Shown here: positions 7,552 to 16,459 of the stretch, piece after piece
Layout: every line of letters starts with the position of its first letter
Position numbering within the stretch: the first letter of the stretch is position 1
NCBI GenBank assembly: GCA_046497505.1
Contig: JAWOFN010000089.1
Coordinates: 1-48,543, forward strand
Direction: 5' to 3'
Source: JAWOFN01 sp046497505 [NCBI: bacterium]
GTDB lineage: Bacteria; Blakebacterota; Blakebacteria; Blakebacterales
Length of the DNA: 48,543 nt
Notes under the pieces: model-generated
Told to the model about the DNA's origin: nothing
Databases searched by the model: none
What the model saw: only the letters and a program-made list of their open reading frames with translations
Made by a program: the position numbers and the translations under genes

Positions 7552-10500
7552 ATGTCGCGTATCGCACGCACTTCCTTCCCGGCCCTGCTGCTGGGTCTCT
7601 CGCTGCTCCTGGTACCCCGGCCGGCCGCCGCCGAGCTCCCGGACGGGCCGACCCGGCTGCTGCGCAGGCCCACCATGAGCGCACAGCACATCGCCTTCGA
7701 GTACGCCAACGACATCTGGGTGGTGCCCCGCAGCGGCGGGCAGGCCCGGCGGATCACCTCCTTCCCGGGACAGGAGACCCACCCGAGCATCTCTCCCGAC
7801 GGCCGGTGGATCGCGTTCAGCGCGCAGTACGGCGGCAACACGGACGTCTGGGTGGCGGGGACCGAGGGAGGCGAGCCCGCACGGCTGACCTGGCACCCGG
7901 GAGGGGATGTGGTCCAGGGGTGGACCCCCGACGGGCAGCGGGTGGTCTTCGCCAGCGGACGCACCAACGCGCCCTCGGGTCAGAAGTTCTGGACCGTGGG
8001 GCTGGAGGCGGATCTTCCCCGGGCCCTGCCCATGCACCGGGCCCACCAGGGTTCCTTCTCCCCCGACGGGGAGCGCTTCGCCTACCGGATGGTGAGCCCG
8101 TGGGAGGACGAGTGGCGCAACTACCGGGGAGGCCAGAACCGCCCGATCTGGATCCTGGAGCTGGATGACCTGGACCTCACCGAGGTGCGTCCCTGGGACG
8201 GCAGCAACGACCAGGACCCGGTATGGGTGGGGGAGACGGTCTACTTCCTCTCCGATCGGGACTGGGCCATGAACATCTGGGCCTACGAGACGGCCACGAA
8301 GGAACTGCGGCAGGTCACACACTACCGCGAGTTCGACGTGAAGAACCTGGACACCGACGGGAGCGTCCTGGTCTTCGAGCACGCCGGGTACGTGAAGACC
8401 CTCGACCCGGCGGAGGGACAGGAGCGGACCGTCGAGATCACGGTGAAGGGTGACTTCCCCTGGCTCATGCCGAGCTGGGAGGACGTGAGCCGCCGTCTGA
8501 CCAACCCTGCGCTCGGTCCGACCGGACAGCGTGTGCTCTTCGAGGCACGCGGTGAGATCTTCAGCGTACCGGCCGACGAGGGGGACTGGCAGAACCTCAC
8601 GCGGACCAGCGGTGTAGCCGACCGGACTCCCGCCTGGTCGCCGGACGGAAGGCATGTGAGCTGGTTCAGTGACGCCAGCGGCGAATACCGTCTCATCATC
8701 GCTTCGCCCGATGGGATGGGAGAACGGCGGGTCGTCGAACTGCCCGACCCGACCTTCTACTATGAGCCTGCCTGGAGCCCCGATTCGGAGAAGATCCTCT
8801 TCACCGACACCGACCTGCGTCTGTGGGTGGTGGAGGTGGCCAGCGGAGAGGTCACCCACGTGGACACCGACCAGTGGATGGTCCCCTTCCGGTCCGTCAC
8901 GCCCCGATGGAGCCCCGATTCGCGCTACATCGCCTACGCGAAGCGGCTGGACAACCTGCTGCACGCCGTCTTCGTCTACGACATCGAGGGAGGGGAGATC
9001 CACCAGATAAGCGACGGGATGTCGGATGCCCTCTCACCGGCGTGGGACGCCTCGGGAGACTACCTCTACTTCCAGGCCTCCACCGACTTCGGGCTGAACA
9101 CCGGGTGGCTGGACATGATGTCGTACGACCGGCCCACCACGAGCGGGCTCTACGTCGCCCTCCTGCGGCGGGACCAGGCCAGCCCCTTCCTCCCCGAGGC
9201 GGGGGAGGAGCCGGTGAAGGGTGAGGAAGAGGAGGAGACGGGTACGGAGGGGACCGAGGGGGAGGAGACAGGGGTCCGGATCGACTTCGAGGGGCTGCAG
9301 GATCGTGTGATCGCCCTGGGAGTGACGGAGCGGAACTACAGCAGCGTGGAGGCCGGACCGGAAGGCAAGCTCTTCTTCCTGGAATCGCCCCGGGGGGGCG
9401 GTCAGGCGACTCTGAAGCGGTACGACCTGGAGAAGGACGAGGCCGTCGACTTCCTGGAAGGGGTGTACGCCTACACGCTCTCGGCCGACCGGAAGAAACT
9501 GCTCTACCGTCAAGGGAGCACATGGGGGGTGGTGGACGCCGGAGGCGGACCTCCCTCACGAGGAGCGGGCAGCCTGGACACCTCGGGGATCGAGATGCGG
9601 GTGGACCCCCCGGCGGAGTTCGAGCAGATGTTCTCTGAGGGGTGGCGTTTCCAGCGTGACTACCTCTATGTGCCGAACATGCACGGGGTGGACTACGAGG
9701 CCACGAAGGCCCGCTACGCACCGCTGGTGGACCACCTGGCCCACCGATCCGACCTCAACTACCTGCTGGACTGGATGGGGGGCGAGGTGGCCATCGGCCA
9801 CTCTTTCGTGCGGGGTGGGGATGCCCCGGACGTCGACCGTGTGAGCGTGGGGCTGCTGGGAGCCGACCTGGAGATCTCCGACGGCCGCTACCGCATCGCC
9901 CGGATCTACACGGGTGAGGACTGGAACCCGAACCTGCAGGGGCCCCTGGCCGTGCCCGGTCTGGGGGTCGCCGAAGGGGACTTCATCCTGGCGGTGGACG
10001 GTCAGCAGCTCAGAGCGCCGGCCAATCCCTATCGCCACTTCGAGAACACCGCGGGGCGCCAGGTCGTGCTGCGGGTGGCTTCGGACGCCTCGGGGCGGGA
10101 TGCCCGGGACGTGCGCGTGGTCCCCACCGGGAGCGAGGCAGGACTGCGCCGCATGGCATGGGTGGAGGGCAACCGCCGGAAGGTGGACGAGCTCTCCGAC
10201 GGCAGGCTGGCCTACGTCTGGCTCCCCAACACGGGGCAGGGCGGATACCAGTACTTCAACCGCTACTACTTCGCCCAGCAGGACCGGGAGGGCGCGGTCG
10301 TGGACGAGCGGTTCAACAGCGGCGGCTCGGCGGCCGATTACATCATCGAGTTCCTGATGCGCGAGCCCCACGGTTACTTCAACAACCCGGTGGGGGATCG
10401 GCAGCCCTTCACATCGCCCGCCTCGGGTATCTGGGGCCCCAAGGTGATGATCATCAACGAGAACGCGGGCTCCGGCGGCGACCTGATGCCCTATATGTTC

Positions 10501-10836
10501 CGCTACTACGAGGTCGGGCCGCTGGTGGGCAAGCGCACCTGGGGAGGTCTGGTGGGCACCTGGGACACCCCGCAGCTGCTGGACGGAGGGACCATGATCG
10601 CCCCGCGGGGCGGGTTCTTCGACATCGAGGGGGAGTGGGCGGTGGAGAACGAGGGGGTGGCTCCGGACATCCCGGTGGAGAACACCCCGAAGGCGATGGC
10701 CGAGGGACGCGACCTGCAGCTGGAGCGCGCCGTGCAGGAGGCCCTCCGCCTGCTCCGTACAGAGGCCTTCGACAGGAAGGAGGAGCCGGACTTCCCGATC
10801 CGGTCGCGCAGACCGCCCCCGGGAACGCGCCGCTAG
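7552..10836 (+). CDS. Tricorn-type protease (S41 family), exported
   Basis: A 1094-residue homolog of the archaeal Tricorn protease. A signal peptide (ARTSFPALLLGLSLLLVP, then AAAE) is followed by two WD40/PD40-type beta-propellers (repeated SPDGRWIAF, SPDGERFAY and WSPDG units, about 45-540). A Glu/Gly/Thr-rich linker (about 550-580) and the C1 region with the likely catalytic His750 (AIGHSFV) come next. Then follow a PDZ domain (GLGVAEGDFILAVDG, near 800-840) and the C2 catalytic domain: DERFNSGGSAADYI, nucleophile Ser974 in NENAGSGGDLMPY, and acidic residue in the VENEGVAPD stretch. Tricorn degrades oligopeptides; the signal peptide puts this copy outside the cytoplasm. GGAGGA lies 8 nt before ATG 7552. 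Confidence 0.93.
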   Translation: MSRIARTSFPALLLGLSLLLVPRPAAAELPDGPTRLLRRPTMSAQHIAFEYANDIWVVPRSGGQARRITSFPGQETHPSISPDGRWIAFSAQYGGNTDVWVAGTEGGEPARLTWHPGGDVVQGWTPDGQRVVFASGRTNAPSGQKFWTVGLEADLPRALPMHRAHQGSFSPDGERFAYRMVSPWEDEWRNYRGGQNRPIWILELDDLDLTEVRPWDGSNDQDPVWVGETVYFLSDRDWAMNIWAYETATKELRQVTHYREFDVKNLDTDGSVLVFEHAGYVKTLDPAEGQERTVEITVKGDFPWLMPSWEDVSRRLTNPALGPTGQRVLFEARGEIFSVPADEGDWQNLTRTSGVADRTPAWSPDGRHVSWFSDASGEYRLIIASPDGMGERRVVELPDPTFYYEPAWSPDSEKILFTDTDLRLWVVEVASGEVTHVDTDQWMVPFRSVTPRWSPDSRYIAYAKRLDNLLHAVFVYDIEGGEIHQISDGMSDALSPAWDASGDYLYFQASTDFGLNTGWLDMMSYDRPTTSGLYVALLRRDQASPFLPEAGEEPVKGEEEEETGTEGTEGEETGVRIDFEGLQDRVIALGVTERNYSSVEAGPEGKLFFLESPRGGGQATLKRYDLEKDEAVDFLEGVYAYTLSADRKKLLYRQGSTWGVVDAGGGPPSRGAGSLDTSGIEMRVDPPAEFEQMFSEGWRFQRDYLYVPNMHGVDYEATKARYAPLVDHLAHRSDLNYLLDWMGGEVAIGHSFVRGGDAPDVDRVSVGLLGADLEISDGRYRIARIYTGEDWNPNLQGPLAVPGLGVAEGDFILAVDGQQLRAPANPYRHFENTAGRQVVLRVASDASGRDARDVRVVPTGSEAGLRRMAWVEGNRRKVDELSDGRLAYVWLPNTGQGGYQYFNRYYFAQQDREGAVVDERFNSGGSAADYIIEFLMREPHGYFNNPVGDRQPFTSPASGIWGPKVMIINENAGSGGDLMPYMFRYYEVGPLVGKRTWGGLVGTWDTPQLLDGGTMIAPRGGFFDIEGEWAVENEGVAPDIPVENTPKAMAEGRDLQLERAVQEALRLLRTEAFDRKEEPDFPIRSRRPPPGTRR

Positions 10837-10994
10837 AAGGTCGGAGCCGTGGGGGGAGGGCCGGGGCCGCGTGAACGGAACCGCCCCCCGCGTGCGTCGT
10901 ACGGGTGACGAGCGAAGGACGACCGGGGAGGGGGCCATCGCGGCGGCCCCTCTCGGACATCCCCAGCGGGCCGCAGGAACGTCGGGCTGATCCC

Positions 10995-13178
10995 ATGTCA
11001 CCACACCGGATTCCATCCAGAGAGACGAAGGGAAGCCATGCCCTGAGGCCCGTCCTCCAGGTGGTCCTGGTCCTGCTGCTCGTCCCGGCGGGCCTGGAGG
11101 CGAGGCCCTCCCTCCAGGAGGACCCGGTGACGGTCCTCTGTAGCGAGGCGGACCGGGCCCTGGCGGGAGGAGATCCCGCATCCGCCTACCGTCTCTACCA
11201 GAGGGCCCACCGGAAGGACTCCAAATCGGTCCGACCTCTCCTCGGGATGGGGCGAGCCATGATGAAGAACCCGGCCGAAGGGACCTGGGCGCAGGCCCAT
11301 TTCAGGGAGGCGGTGAGGCTGGCTCCGGAGGACCCCCAGGTGCGCTACGAGAAGGCCCTGGCCCACCTCCGGATGAGCCGGAGCGGTATCGGGAAGGACG
11401 CCGCCCTGCGGGCCCGCGAGGAACTGGAGGCCGTGGTCCGGCTCAACCCCTCCCACCCCGAGGCGTGGTATCAGCTGGGCCGGCTGCACCGGGAGGTCTT
11501 CGAGGATTTCGCAGAGGCGATCCCCGCCTACAGGCGGCAGGTGGCCGCCAACCCCGCTCACATGGAGGCCCGCCGGGAGCTGGTGGAGTCGTACGCCCTC
11601 ACCGGTGAGTGGCAGTCCCTCATCGAGCTGGCCGAGACCACCCTGGAGCGGGACGAGGGGATCCCGGTGGTCTATCCCTACCTGGCCGCCGCCTACTGGG
11701 CGGGGAGCCGCTGGGAGGAGGCCATGGAGACCTTCCGCCGCTACTTCGAGGTGGTCGGGGAAGAGGAGCGGGACCTCTATCGCGACCTCTCGGTGGTCCT
11801 CACCCCCGGAGAGGCCGCCGAGTTCGAGGATCTGGATGAGGAGGGTCGCAGGAACTTCAGGGGACACTACTGGGAGATCCGCGACCCGGATCCCCGCACC
11901 GAAGTGAACGAGCGGCTCCTGGAGCACTACATCCGGGTGGCCTACAGCCGCCTGGAGTTCGCCGGGAACACGTGGCCCTGGGACGCCCGGGGGACCTTCT
12001 TCATCCGCTACGGTGAGCCGGATCTCCGGATCGGCTACGGTCGGCCCTATCCCGAGGACCTCATCGACCATGACCCGGAGTTCAACAGCCGTCGCCGTGC
12101 CCTCGAGCAGGAGATGGGCATGCTGAACGTGCCCGGAACGAAACAGGCGGGAAGCGGTGCCTGGGCCTTCCGGGAGCCGGAACGCTGGGTCTATCTCGAT
12201 CGGGGGATCGACATCAGCTTCGAGGACCCCACCCAGAGCGGGAGTTTCCGTCTGGTGGGGAACAGGAGCCGGATCCTCATGGAGAGGATGGAGGAACGGA
12301 TGCCGGTGCTGAGTGAGGAGGAGGAACGGATCGGCATCCTCGACCCCCTCGACTCGGCCCTGACCTTCCGCGGCCCGGAGGGGACCACGCGGCTGGAGTA
12401 CGCCTACGCGCTGCTCCCCGACGAGTTCGGACCCCTGCGCAGCGCGACCGGGGCCTATGCGGTACTGGATGTGTTCATGCAGCTCTACACCCCCGAGTGG
12501 ATCCCGGTGGCGGGGGCGGCTGACACCTCCCGGCGGGTGGAGATCGTGCCCCAGGTACGGATCCGGGGTCTGCCCCTCTTCGTGGACGGCACCCGCATGA
12601 GCGTGGAGCCGGGGAGCTATGTGCTCACCACCATGCTCCTGGACCCGGAGACCGGCGGGCGGGCCATTTCGCAGGAGGAGGTGGAGATCCCGGACTACTC
12701 GGGCAGCGAGCTGACGATCAGCGACCTCCTCACCGCTGCCTGGATCCAGCAGGTCCCCGGTGGGACCCGGGGCCGGTTCGTACGGGGGGACCTGGAGGTG
12801 CTCCCCCTGCCCGGGGCCACGGTGGAGAAGGACCGTCCCCTCTTCATCTACTATGAGATCTACAACCTGGCGAAGGACGATGTGGGGGCCACGGACCGGA
12901 CGGTCCGGTACCAGGTCTCCGAGGTGCCGGAGAACCGGGCCCTCACCGCGCGCCTCTTCCGGGGGATCCGCGACCTGGTGGGCCTGGGGCCGCAACGGGC
13001 GGTGCTGAGCAGCGACTTCCAGACCACCGGGATCCGCAGCGACGTGGAATCCTACTTCGAACTGGACATGAACCTGGCCCCCGCCGGTACCTACCAGCTC
13101 CAGGTGACGGTGACCGACAACCTCACCGGGGAGAGCGCCACCAGCGTGACGATCTTCCGGACCGTGCCGGCATACTGA
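10995..13178 (+). CDS. GWxTD-domain protein with TPR repeats, secreted (paralog 2)
   Basis: A 727-residue paralog of the 2986-5325 protein with the same order of parts. The signal peptide is LRPVLQVVLVLLLVPAGLEA. TPR-like repeats span about 45-280 (EAVRLAPEDPQVRYEKALAH). RDPDPRTEVNERLLEHYIR is followed by WPWDARGTFFIRYGEPD (about 327-343), where WPWDA again replaces the GWxTD pentapeptide. A beta-rich C-terminal half includes FIYYEIYNLAKDDVGATD. It lacks the roughly 60-residue insert that paralog 1 carries after its GWxTD-like core, which accounts for most of the length difference. The ATG at 10995 fits the signal peptide, but no strong Shine-Dalgarno sequence is visible. It may be co-transcribed with the Tricorn gene 158 nt upstream. 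Function is unknown. Confidence 0.85.
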   Translation: MSPHRIPSRETKGSHALRPVLQVVLVLLLVPAGLEARPSLQEDPVTVLCSEADRALAGGDPASAYRLYQRAHRKDSKSVRPLLGMGRAMMKNPAEGTWAQAHFREAVRLAPEDPQVRYEKALAHLRMSRSGIGKDAALRAREELEAVVRLNPSHPEAWYQLGRLHREVFEDFAEAIPAYRRQVAANPAHMEARRELVESYALTGEWQSLIELAETTLERDEGIPVVYPYLAAAYWAGSRWEEAMETFRRYFEVVGEEERDLYRDLSVVLTPGEAAEFEDLDEEGRRNFRGHYWEIRDPDPRTEVNERLLEHYIRVAYSRLEFAGNTWPWDARGTFFIRYGEPDLRIGYGRPYPEDLIDHDPEFNSRRRALEQEMGMLNVPGTKQAGSGAWAFREPERWVYLDRGIDISFEDPTQSGSFRLVGNRSRILMERMEERMPVLSEEEERIGILDPLDSALTFRGPEGTTRLEYAYALLPDEFGPLRSATGAYAVLDVFMQLYTPEWIPVAGAADTSRRVEIVPQVRIRGLPLFVDGTRMSVEPGSYVLTTMLLDPETGGRAISQEEVEIPDYSGSELTISDLLTAAWIQQVPGGTRGRFVRGDLEVLPLPGATVEKDRPLFIYYEIYNLAKDDVGATDRTVRYQVSEVPENRALTARLFRGIRDLVGLGPQRAVLSSDFQTTGIRSDVESYFELDMNLAPAGTYQLQVTVTDNLTGESATSVTIFRTVPAY

Positions 13179-13234
13179 GATACACCGGTCGCCTCGGCGG
13201 CCTGTCCCCACCCGGCCCATCGGGTGAAGAAAGA

Positions 13235-13263
13235 GCCCGGGACACCATGGGGGTGCCCCGGGC
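13235..13263. terminator. Hairpin between convergent genes
   Basis: GCCCGGGACACC (13235-13246) pairs with GGTGCCCCGGGC (13252-13263) with one mismatch and a 5-nt loop. It sits between the 3' ends of GWxTD protein 2 and diheme cytochrome 1. No strong T-run follows in either direction. Confidence 0.6.
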
Positions 13264-13313
13264 CCGGGTCTGTGAGGGGTCGGACGTGACGTCTTCAGCC
13301 GGTCAGTGTGAGG

Positions 13314-13865
13314 CTATGGGCTGTGCCACCCCCAGAAATCGCCGTAGAAGTCCCGGATGCGGCGGGCCTCCTCCTGGGTGATGGTCGACCCGGGGGTCTG
13401 GACCATCTCCATGATCACATCCCAGCGTTCCTTCGGGCTCATGATGGCCAGTTCCTTCAGCCGGCTGATCTCGTGGCAGTGCGCGCACTTCATGAAGGTC
13501 AGGCCGGCCTCCAGCCGCGGGATCTGCTCCTCCGCGATGCCGGCGCCCTCCATGTCGGCCATGCGGGCCACCACGTCGGCCACATCTCCGGTCATGCCGT
13601 GGGCCTTCGTGAAAGACTCGCTGGTGTGGCAGTCGGTGCACTCCTGCTCCAGGGCGGCCATAGCGGGGTTCGCCGGTCCGATGTTCACGGCCAAATTCTT
13701 CAGGTCCTGCTTGGTGGCCAGCTCGCTCCGCTGGTCCACGATCTCGCCGTGCAGGCTGATGACCATGTGGACCAGGAAGAGCAGCAGGATGACTCCCAGG
13801 ACCCCGAGCCATGTCGCGAGCATCCGCGAGCCGCTGCCCAGCCGCGTCTTCTCCTGATTCTCCAT
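13314..13865 (-). CDS. Membrane-anchored diheme cytochrome c (module copy 1)
   Basis: A 183-residue protein with one N-terminal transmembrane anchor (WLGVLGVILLLFLVHMVISL, about 19-38) and a periplasmic domain carrying two CxxCH heme c sites (CTDCH and CAHCH). It also has the conserved tail DFYGDFWGWHSP. I do not recognise a named family. Conserved His residues outside the CxxCH motifs, such as that in AHGMTGD, could be distal ligands. It is the last gene of a three-gene minus-strand module, 24 nt after the NrfD-like gene, with GGAGGAATGAG before its ATG. It probably takes electrons from, or gives them to, the FeS/NrfD pair. A clear paralog lies at 19752-20306. Confidence 0.85.
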   Translation of the reverse strand: MENQEKTRLGSGSRMLATWLGVLGVILLLFLVHMVISLHGEIVDQRSELATKQDLKNLAVNIGPANPAMAALEQECTDCHTSESFTKAHGMTGDVADVVARMADMEGAGIAEEQIPRLEAGLTFMKCAHCHEISRLKELAIMSPKERWDVIMEMVQTPGSTITQEEARRIRDFYGDFWGWHSP

Positions 13866-13889
13866 CTCATTCCTCCTTGCGGCTTCGGG

Positions 13890-15209
13890 CTAGCTGGAAC
13901 GGGCGGCTCTCAGGGCCGCCTGCTCCATGGGTGATCGGCCGATGGCCTCGTGGTCCAGCTGTTCCTCGTAGACCGGGAAGTACTGGACGATGAGGCGGAA
14001 CGCCAGCAGTCCCATGGCGATGAGGCCGATGCTCACCACGTACTCGAGCCACATCGGGTAGTAGGTGGGGTACTCGGGGATATCCATCGCGATCATGGTC
14101 ACCCCCACCCGGTGGACCGTGATGGCCACCACGCTGGCGATGCTGGCGAGCAGCAGGGTGACCTTTCGCTTCATGGCGTCCGGGTTGGCGTAGAGGGCCA
14201 GGGAGATGATGAGCAGGTGCATCTCCAGCCAGAACCAGAGCGCGTCCATCGAGACGCTCACCGTCTGCATGACCACCCCCCGTCCCACCAGGTCGGCCAG
14301 CCGTACCAGGATGTAGAACCCGATGACGTAGGGCATGGCCTTGCTGATCCCGAGCAGCAGGTCCATCTCAGGCTCCCGCCCCCGGATCTTCGGGGTGAGC
14401 AGCCGCTCCAGGACCACCATGCTGGGTCCCACCATGACCGCCGAGACGAAGAAGATGATGGGCAGGAAGGGGGAGTACCAGATGGGGCTCATCTTGTCCA
14501 CGATGAGGAAGAGTCCCCCCAGGGTGGACTGGTGGAGGGTGCTGAACATGATCCCCGCCATGATGAGCAGCAGGGGCATCTGGAGGTCGCGGGGCATGAT
14601 GCCCGCCCGCATCATCATCTCCCATGCCACCAGGATGGCCGCCACGATCGCGGCCCAGAGGACCGAGCTGGTCATGACGAAGGTGAAGAAGGCGAGCATG
14701 ACGATGATGAGGGCCGGGACCCACTGGTGGAAGAGCACCATGGCCCGCTTCAGGTCGAACTTCTCCAGTACCACGGGCAGGAACTCCAGGACCAGCACGA
14801 AGCTGTACATCATCACGCACCACGCCACCTCGAACATGGGGGAGTGGTGGTTCCAGCTGATGATGGCCCAGGGGAGGTTCCAGGGACGGCCCAGGTCCAC
14901 GATGAGGGCCGCGATGAAGAGTATGTAGCCCAGCAGGCCGGCCAGGATGGCCGAGCGGGCCACGCCGTGCATCCTGTGCCCGCCGAAGATGTGGATCACA
15001 CCGGCCATGACGAACCCGCCGGCCGCCAGGGCGATCTGGGTGAGTTTGTTCACTCCGGTGAGGAAGCCCCAGGCGTACCCGTCGGTGAGGTTGGTGGCCG
15101 CCCCCAGTCCGAAGATGAAGCGATATGCGATGGCCGCCGCCCCGATGACGGAGAGTGCGACGAGGATCTTCAGGCCCGGCGTCCATTCGAGCTTCTTACG
15201 CGGGGTCAT
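13890..15209 (-). CDS. NrfD/HybB-type quinone-reactive membrane subunit (module copy 1)
   Basis: A 439-residue integral membrane protein with about ten transmembrane segments, matching the NrfD/PsrC/HybB family that exchanges electrons between the quinone pool and an FeS partner. Recognisable stretches are TNLTDGYAWGFLTG, LAAGGFVMAGVIHIFGG, LIVDLGRPWNL, SPMFEVAWCVMMY and MPLLLIMAGIMFSTLHQS. The ATG at 15209 overlaps the stop of the FeS-protein gene (ATGA), so translation is probably coupled. NrfD-like proteins carry no heme; electrons would pass through the 4x[4Fe-4S] protein to the diheme cytochrome. The paralog is at 20334-21677. Confidence 0.92.
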   Translation of the reverse strand: MTPRKKLEWTPGLKILVALSVIGAAAIAYRFIFGLGAATNLTDGYAWGFLTGVNKLTQIALAAGGFVMAGVIHIFGGHRMHGVARSAILAGLLGYILFIAALIVDLGRPWNLPWAIISWNHHSPMFEVAWCVMMYSFVLVLEFLPVVLEKFDLKRAMVLFHQWVPALIIVMLAFFTFVMTSSVLWAAIVAAILVAWEMMMRAGIMPRDLQMPLLLIMAGIMFSTLHQSTLGGLFLIVDKMSPIWYSPFLPIIFFVSAVMVGPSMVVLERLLTPKIRGREPEMDLLLGISKAMPYVIGFYILVRLADLVGRGVVMQTVSVSMDALWFWLEMHLLIISLALYANPDAMKRKVTLLLASIASVVAITVHRVGVTMIAMDIPEYPTYYPMWLEYVVSIGLIAMGLLAFRLIVQYFPVYEEQLDHEAIGRSPMEQAALRAARSS

Positions 15210-16192
15210 GACTCATCTCCTTCCTCGATCTCCTGGAGATGCTCCGCACCCTCGTCCAGGTGATGCTGCCTGTTCACCATCCAGGCCACAGCTCCCAGGG
15301 AGAGCGCCAGGGCGCTCAGCACGTAGGGTACGCTCACCATGGACTTGTGCGTGTAGTCCCGGTACGACCGGAAGGGCACGTTCTGCCGGTATCCCAGCTC
15401 ATCGAACGGGCGCCCCGCGATGTGGAGGAGGTTCGTGCCCCCCGCCTCGTACTCACCGTATATGTGATGCACGTAGCTCCTGGGAGAGGCGACGACCCGA
15501 TCCTTGGCCTCCTTCAGCAGGTCCTCCCGGGTGCCCCACATGAGCGAGCCGGTGGGACAGGCCGCCACGCAGGCGGGGGCGTTCCCTTCGGCCTGCCGGT
15601 CGAAACACATGTCGCACTTGCGGATGTAGGGGTTCCAGGTGTCCCACTCGAAGCGGGGTACCAGGAAGGGACAGGCCAGCTCGCAGTACCGGCACCCCAG
15701 GCACCGTTCCGCGTTGTAGATGACCGGACCCTCGTCGGTCTTCTCCAGGGCGTACACCGGACAGCTCGAGACACAGGCCGGTTCGATGCAGTGCATGCAC
15801 TGCACCTTGCCCCACGAACCGGTGGAGGGGTCCCCTTCGACCTGATGGAAGGTGACGTAGGTCCACACGTCTGTGCTCAGTGCCCGGGCGTCCTCGGCGG
15901 GGCGCCCGTCGAAGATCTCCTCTTCGGTGCGCCCCAGCTCGTTGTCCTCTTCGCAGGCGATCTCGCACGCCCGGCATCCGATGCACAGGGTGGCATCGTA
16001 GAGGATGGCCTTCTGGCCGGCTCCCTCTTCCGCCAGCTCTGCCAGGCGGTCCTTCTGGTGTTCCGGGAGGTCGTCGATCTGCGTGGCCTCGGCCTCCGCA
16101 GGGAGGGCTGTGAAAGCGGCGGTCGCGGTGAGGAAACCGGCCGTCGCTGTCGGGCCCCGTTTCAGGAAGCTCCGTCGCGAACAGGTATCCAT
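15206..16192 (-). CDS. Tat-exported 4x[4Fe-4S] ferredoxin-like subunit, HybA/NrfC type (module copy 1)
   Basis: A 328-residue protein with a twin-arginine signal (SRRSFLKRG) and four Cys clusters: CIGCRACEIAC, CMHCIEPACVSSCP, CLGCRYCELACP, and CDMC followed by CVAACPTG. Together these can hold four [4Fe-4S] centres, as in HybA, NrfC, PsrB and DmsB. A hydrophobic helix near the C-terminus (VPYVLSALALSLGAVAWMV) resembles the HybA membrane anchor. A His/Glu-rich tail follows. It is the first gene of the module and overlaps the NrfD gene by 4 nt. No hydrogenase, molybdopterin or nitrite-reductase subunit lies nearby, so the usual catalytic partner is missing from this locus. Confidence 0.92.
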   Translation of the reverse strand: MDTCSRRSFLKRGPTATAGFLTATAAFTALPAEAEATQIDDLPEHQKDRLAELAEEGAGQKAILYDATLCIGCRACEIACEEDNELGRTEEEIFDGRPAEDARALSTDVWTYVTFHQVEGDPSTGSWGKVQCMHCIEPACVSSCPVYALEKTDEGPVIYNAERCLGCRYCELACPFLVPRFEWDTWNPYIRKCDMCFDRQAEGNAPACVAACPTGSLMWGTREDLLKEAKDRVVASPRSYVHHIYGEYEAGGTNLLHIAGRPFDELGYRQNVPFRSYRDYTHKSMVSVPYVLSALALSLGAVAWMVNRQHHLDEGAEHLQEIEEGDES

Positions 16193-16222
16193 GATTCGAG
16201 TTCCCTCTATGGTGATGGGCCG

Positions 16223-16236
16223 TTGTGGAATTTCAG
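16223..16236 (-). promoter_or_regulatory. Element shared with the other module's upstream region
   Basis: TTGTGGAATTTCAG (plus-strand reading) lies 31 nt from the FeS-protein start. A near-identical TTGTGGAGTTTCCAG is at 22691-22705, 40 nt from the start of the copy 2 FeS gene. It may be a regulatory site or leader sequence kept since the duplication. Confidence 0.4.
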
Positions 16237-16256
16237 GCCCGCTAGTCTGCTATTAA

Positions 16257-16273
16257 CTTAAGGCCCCCTTAAG
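16257..16273. promoter_or_regulatory. Palindromic candidate operator CTTAAGG-CCC-CCTTAAG
   Basis: A perfect 7-bp inverted repeat with a 3-nt spacer in the AT-rich gap between divergent FeS-protein and 4-TM-protein genes. It is about 65 nt from the minus-strand start and 185 nt from the plus-strand start. The binding factor is unknown. Confidence 0.4.
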
Positions 16274-16286
16274 GGATGGCAATGTC

Positions 16287-16300
16287 AATCACACGTGATT
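16287..16300. promoter_or_regulatory. Palindromic candidate operator AATCAC-AC-GTGATT
   Basis: A perfect 6-bp inverted repeat with a 2-nt spacer, 13 nt beyond the CTTAAGG palindrome in the same intergenic region. Its size suits a dimeric helix-turn-helix regulator. It does not match the FNR consensus TTGAT-N4-ATCAA. Confidence 0.35.
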
Positions 16301-16459
16301 ACTGATAAAATGCCTGGACTACCTGACTTGCGTAAATATTCACTAATGCCGTGCATTTTGGAGTCACTGGTATTAAATTGATTGCTGAAGACGAACCTTG
16401 ATGACATGAACAGCTTCTCACACCGCACCCCCGGAGAGGGGTACGGAGGGCGGAAGGCC

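Noticed and set aside
9229-9280. Glu/Gly/Thr-rich repeat in the Tricorn-type protease as a separate repeat element
   Set aside because: It is in frame and fits a flexible linker between propeller and C1 domains, so it is part of the protein.
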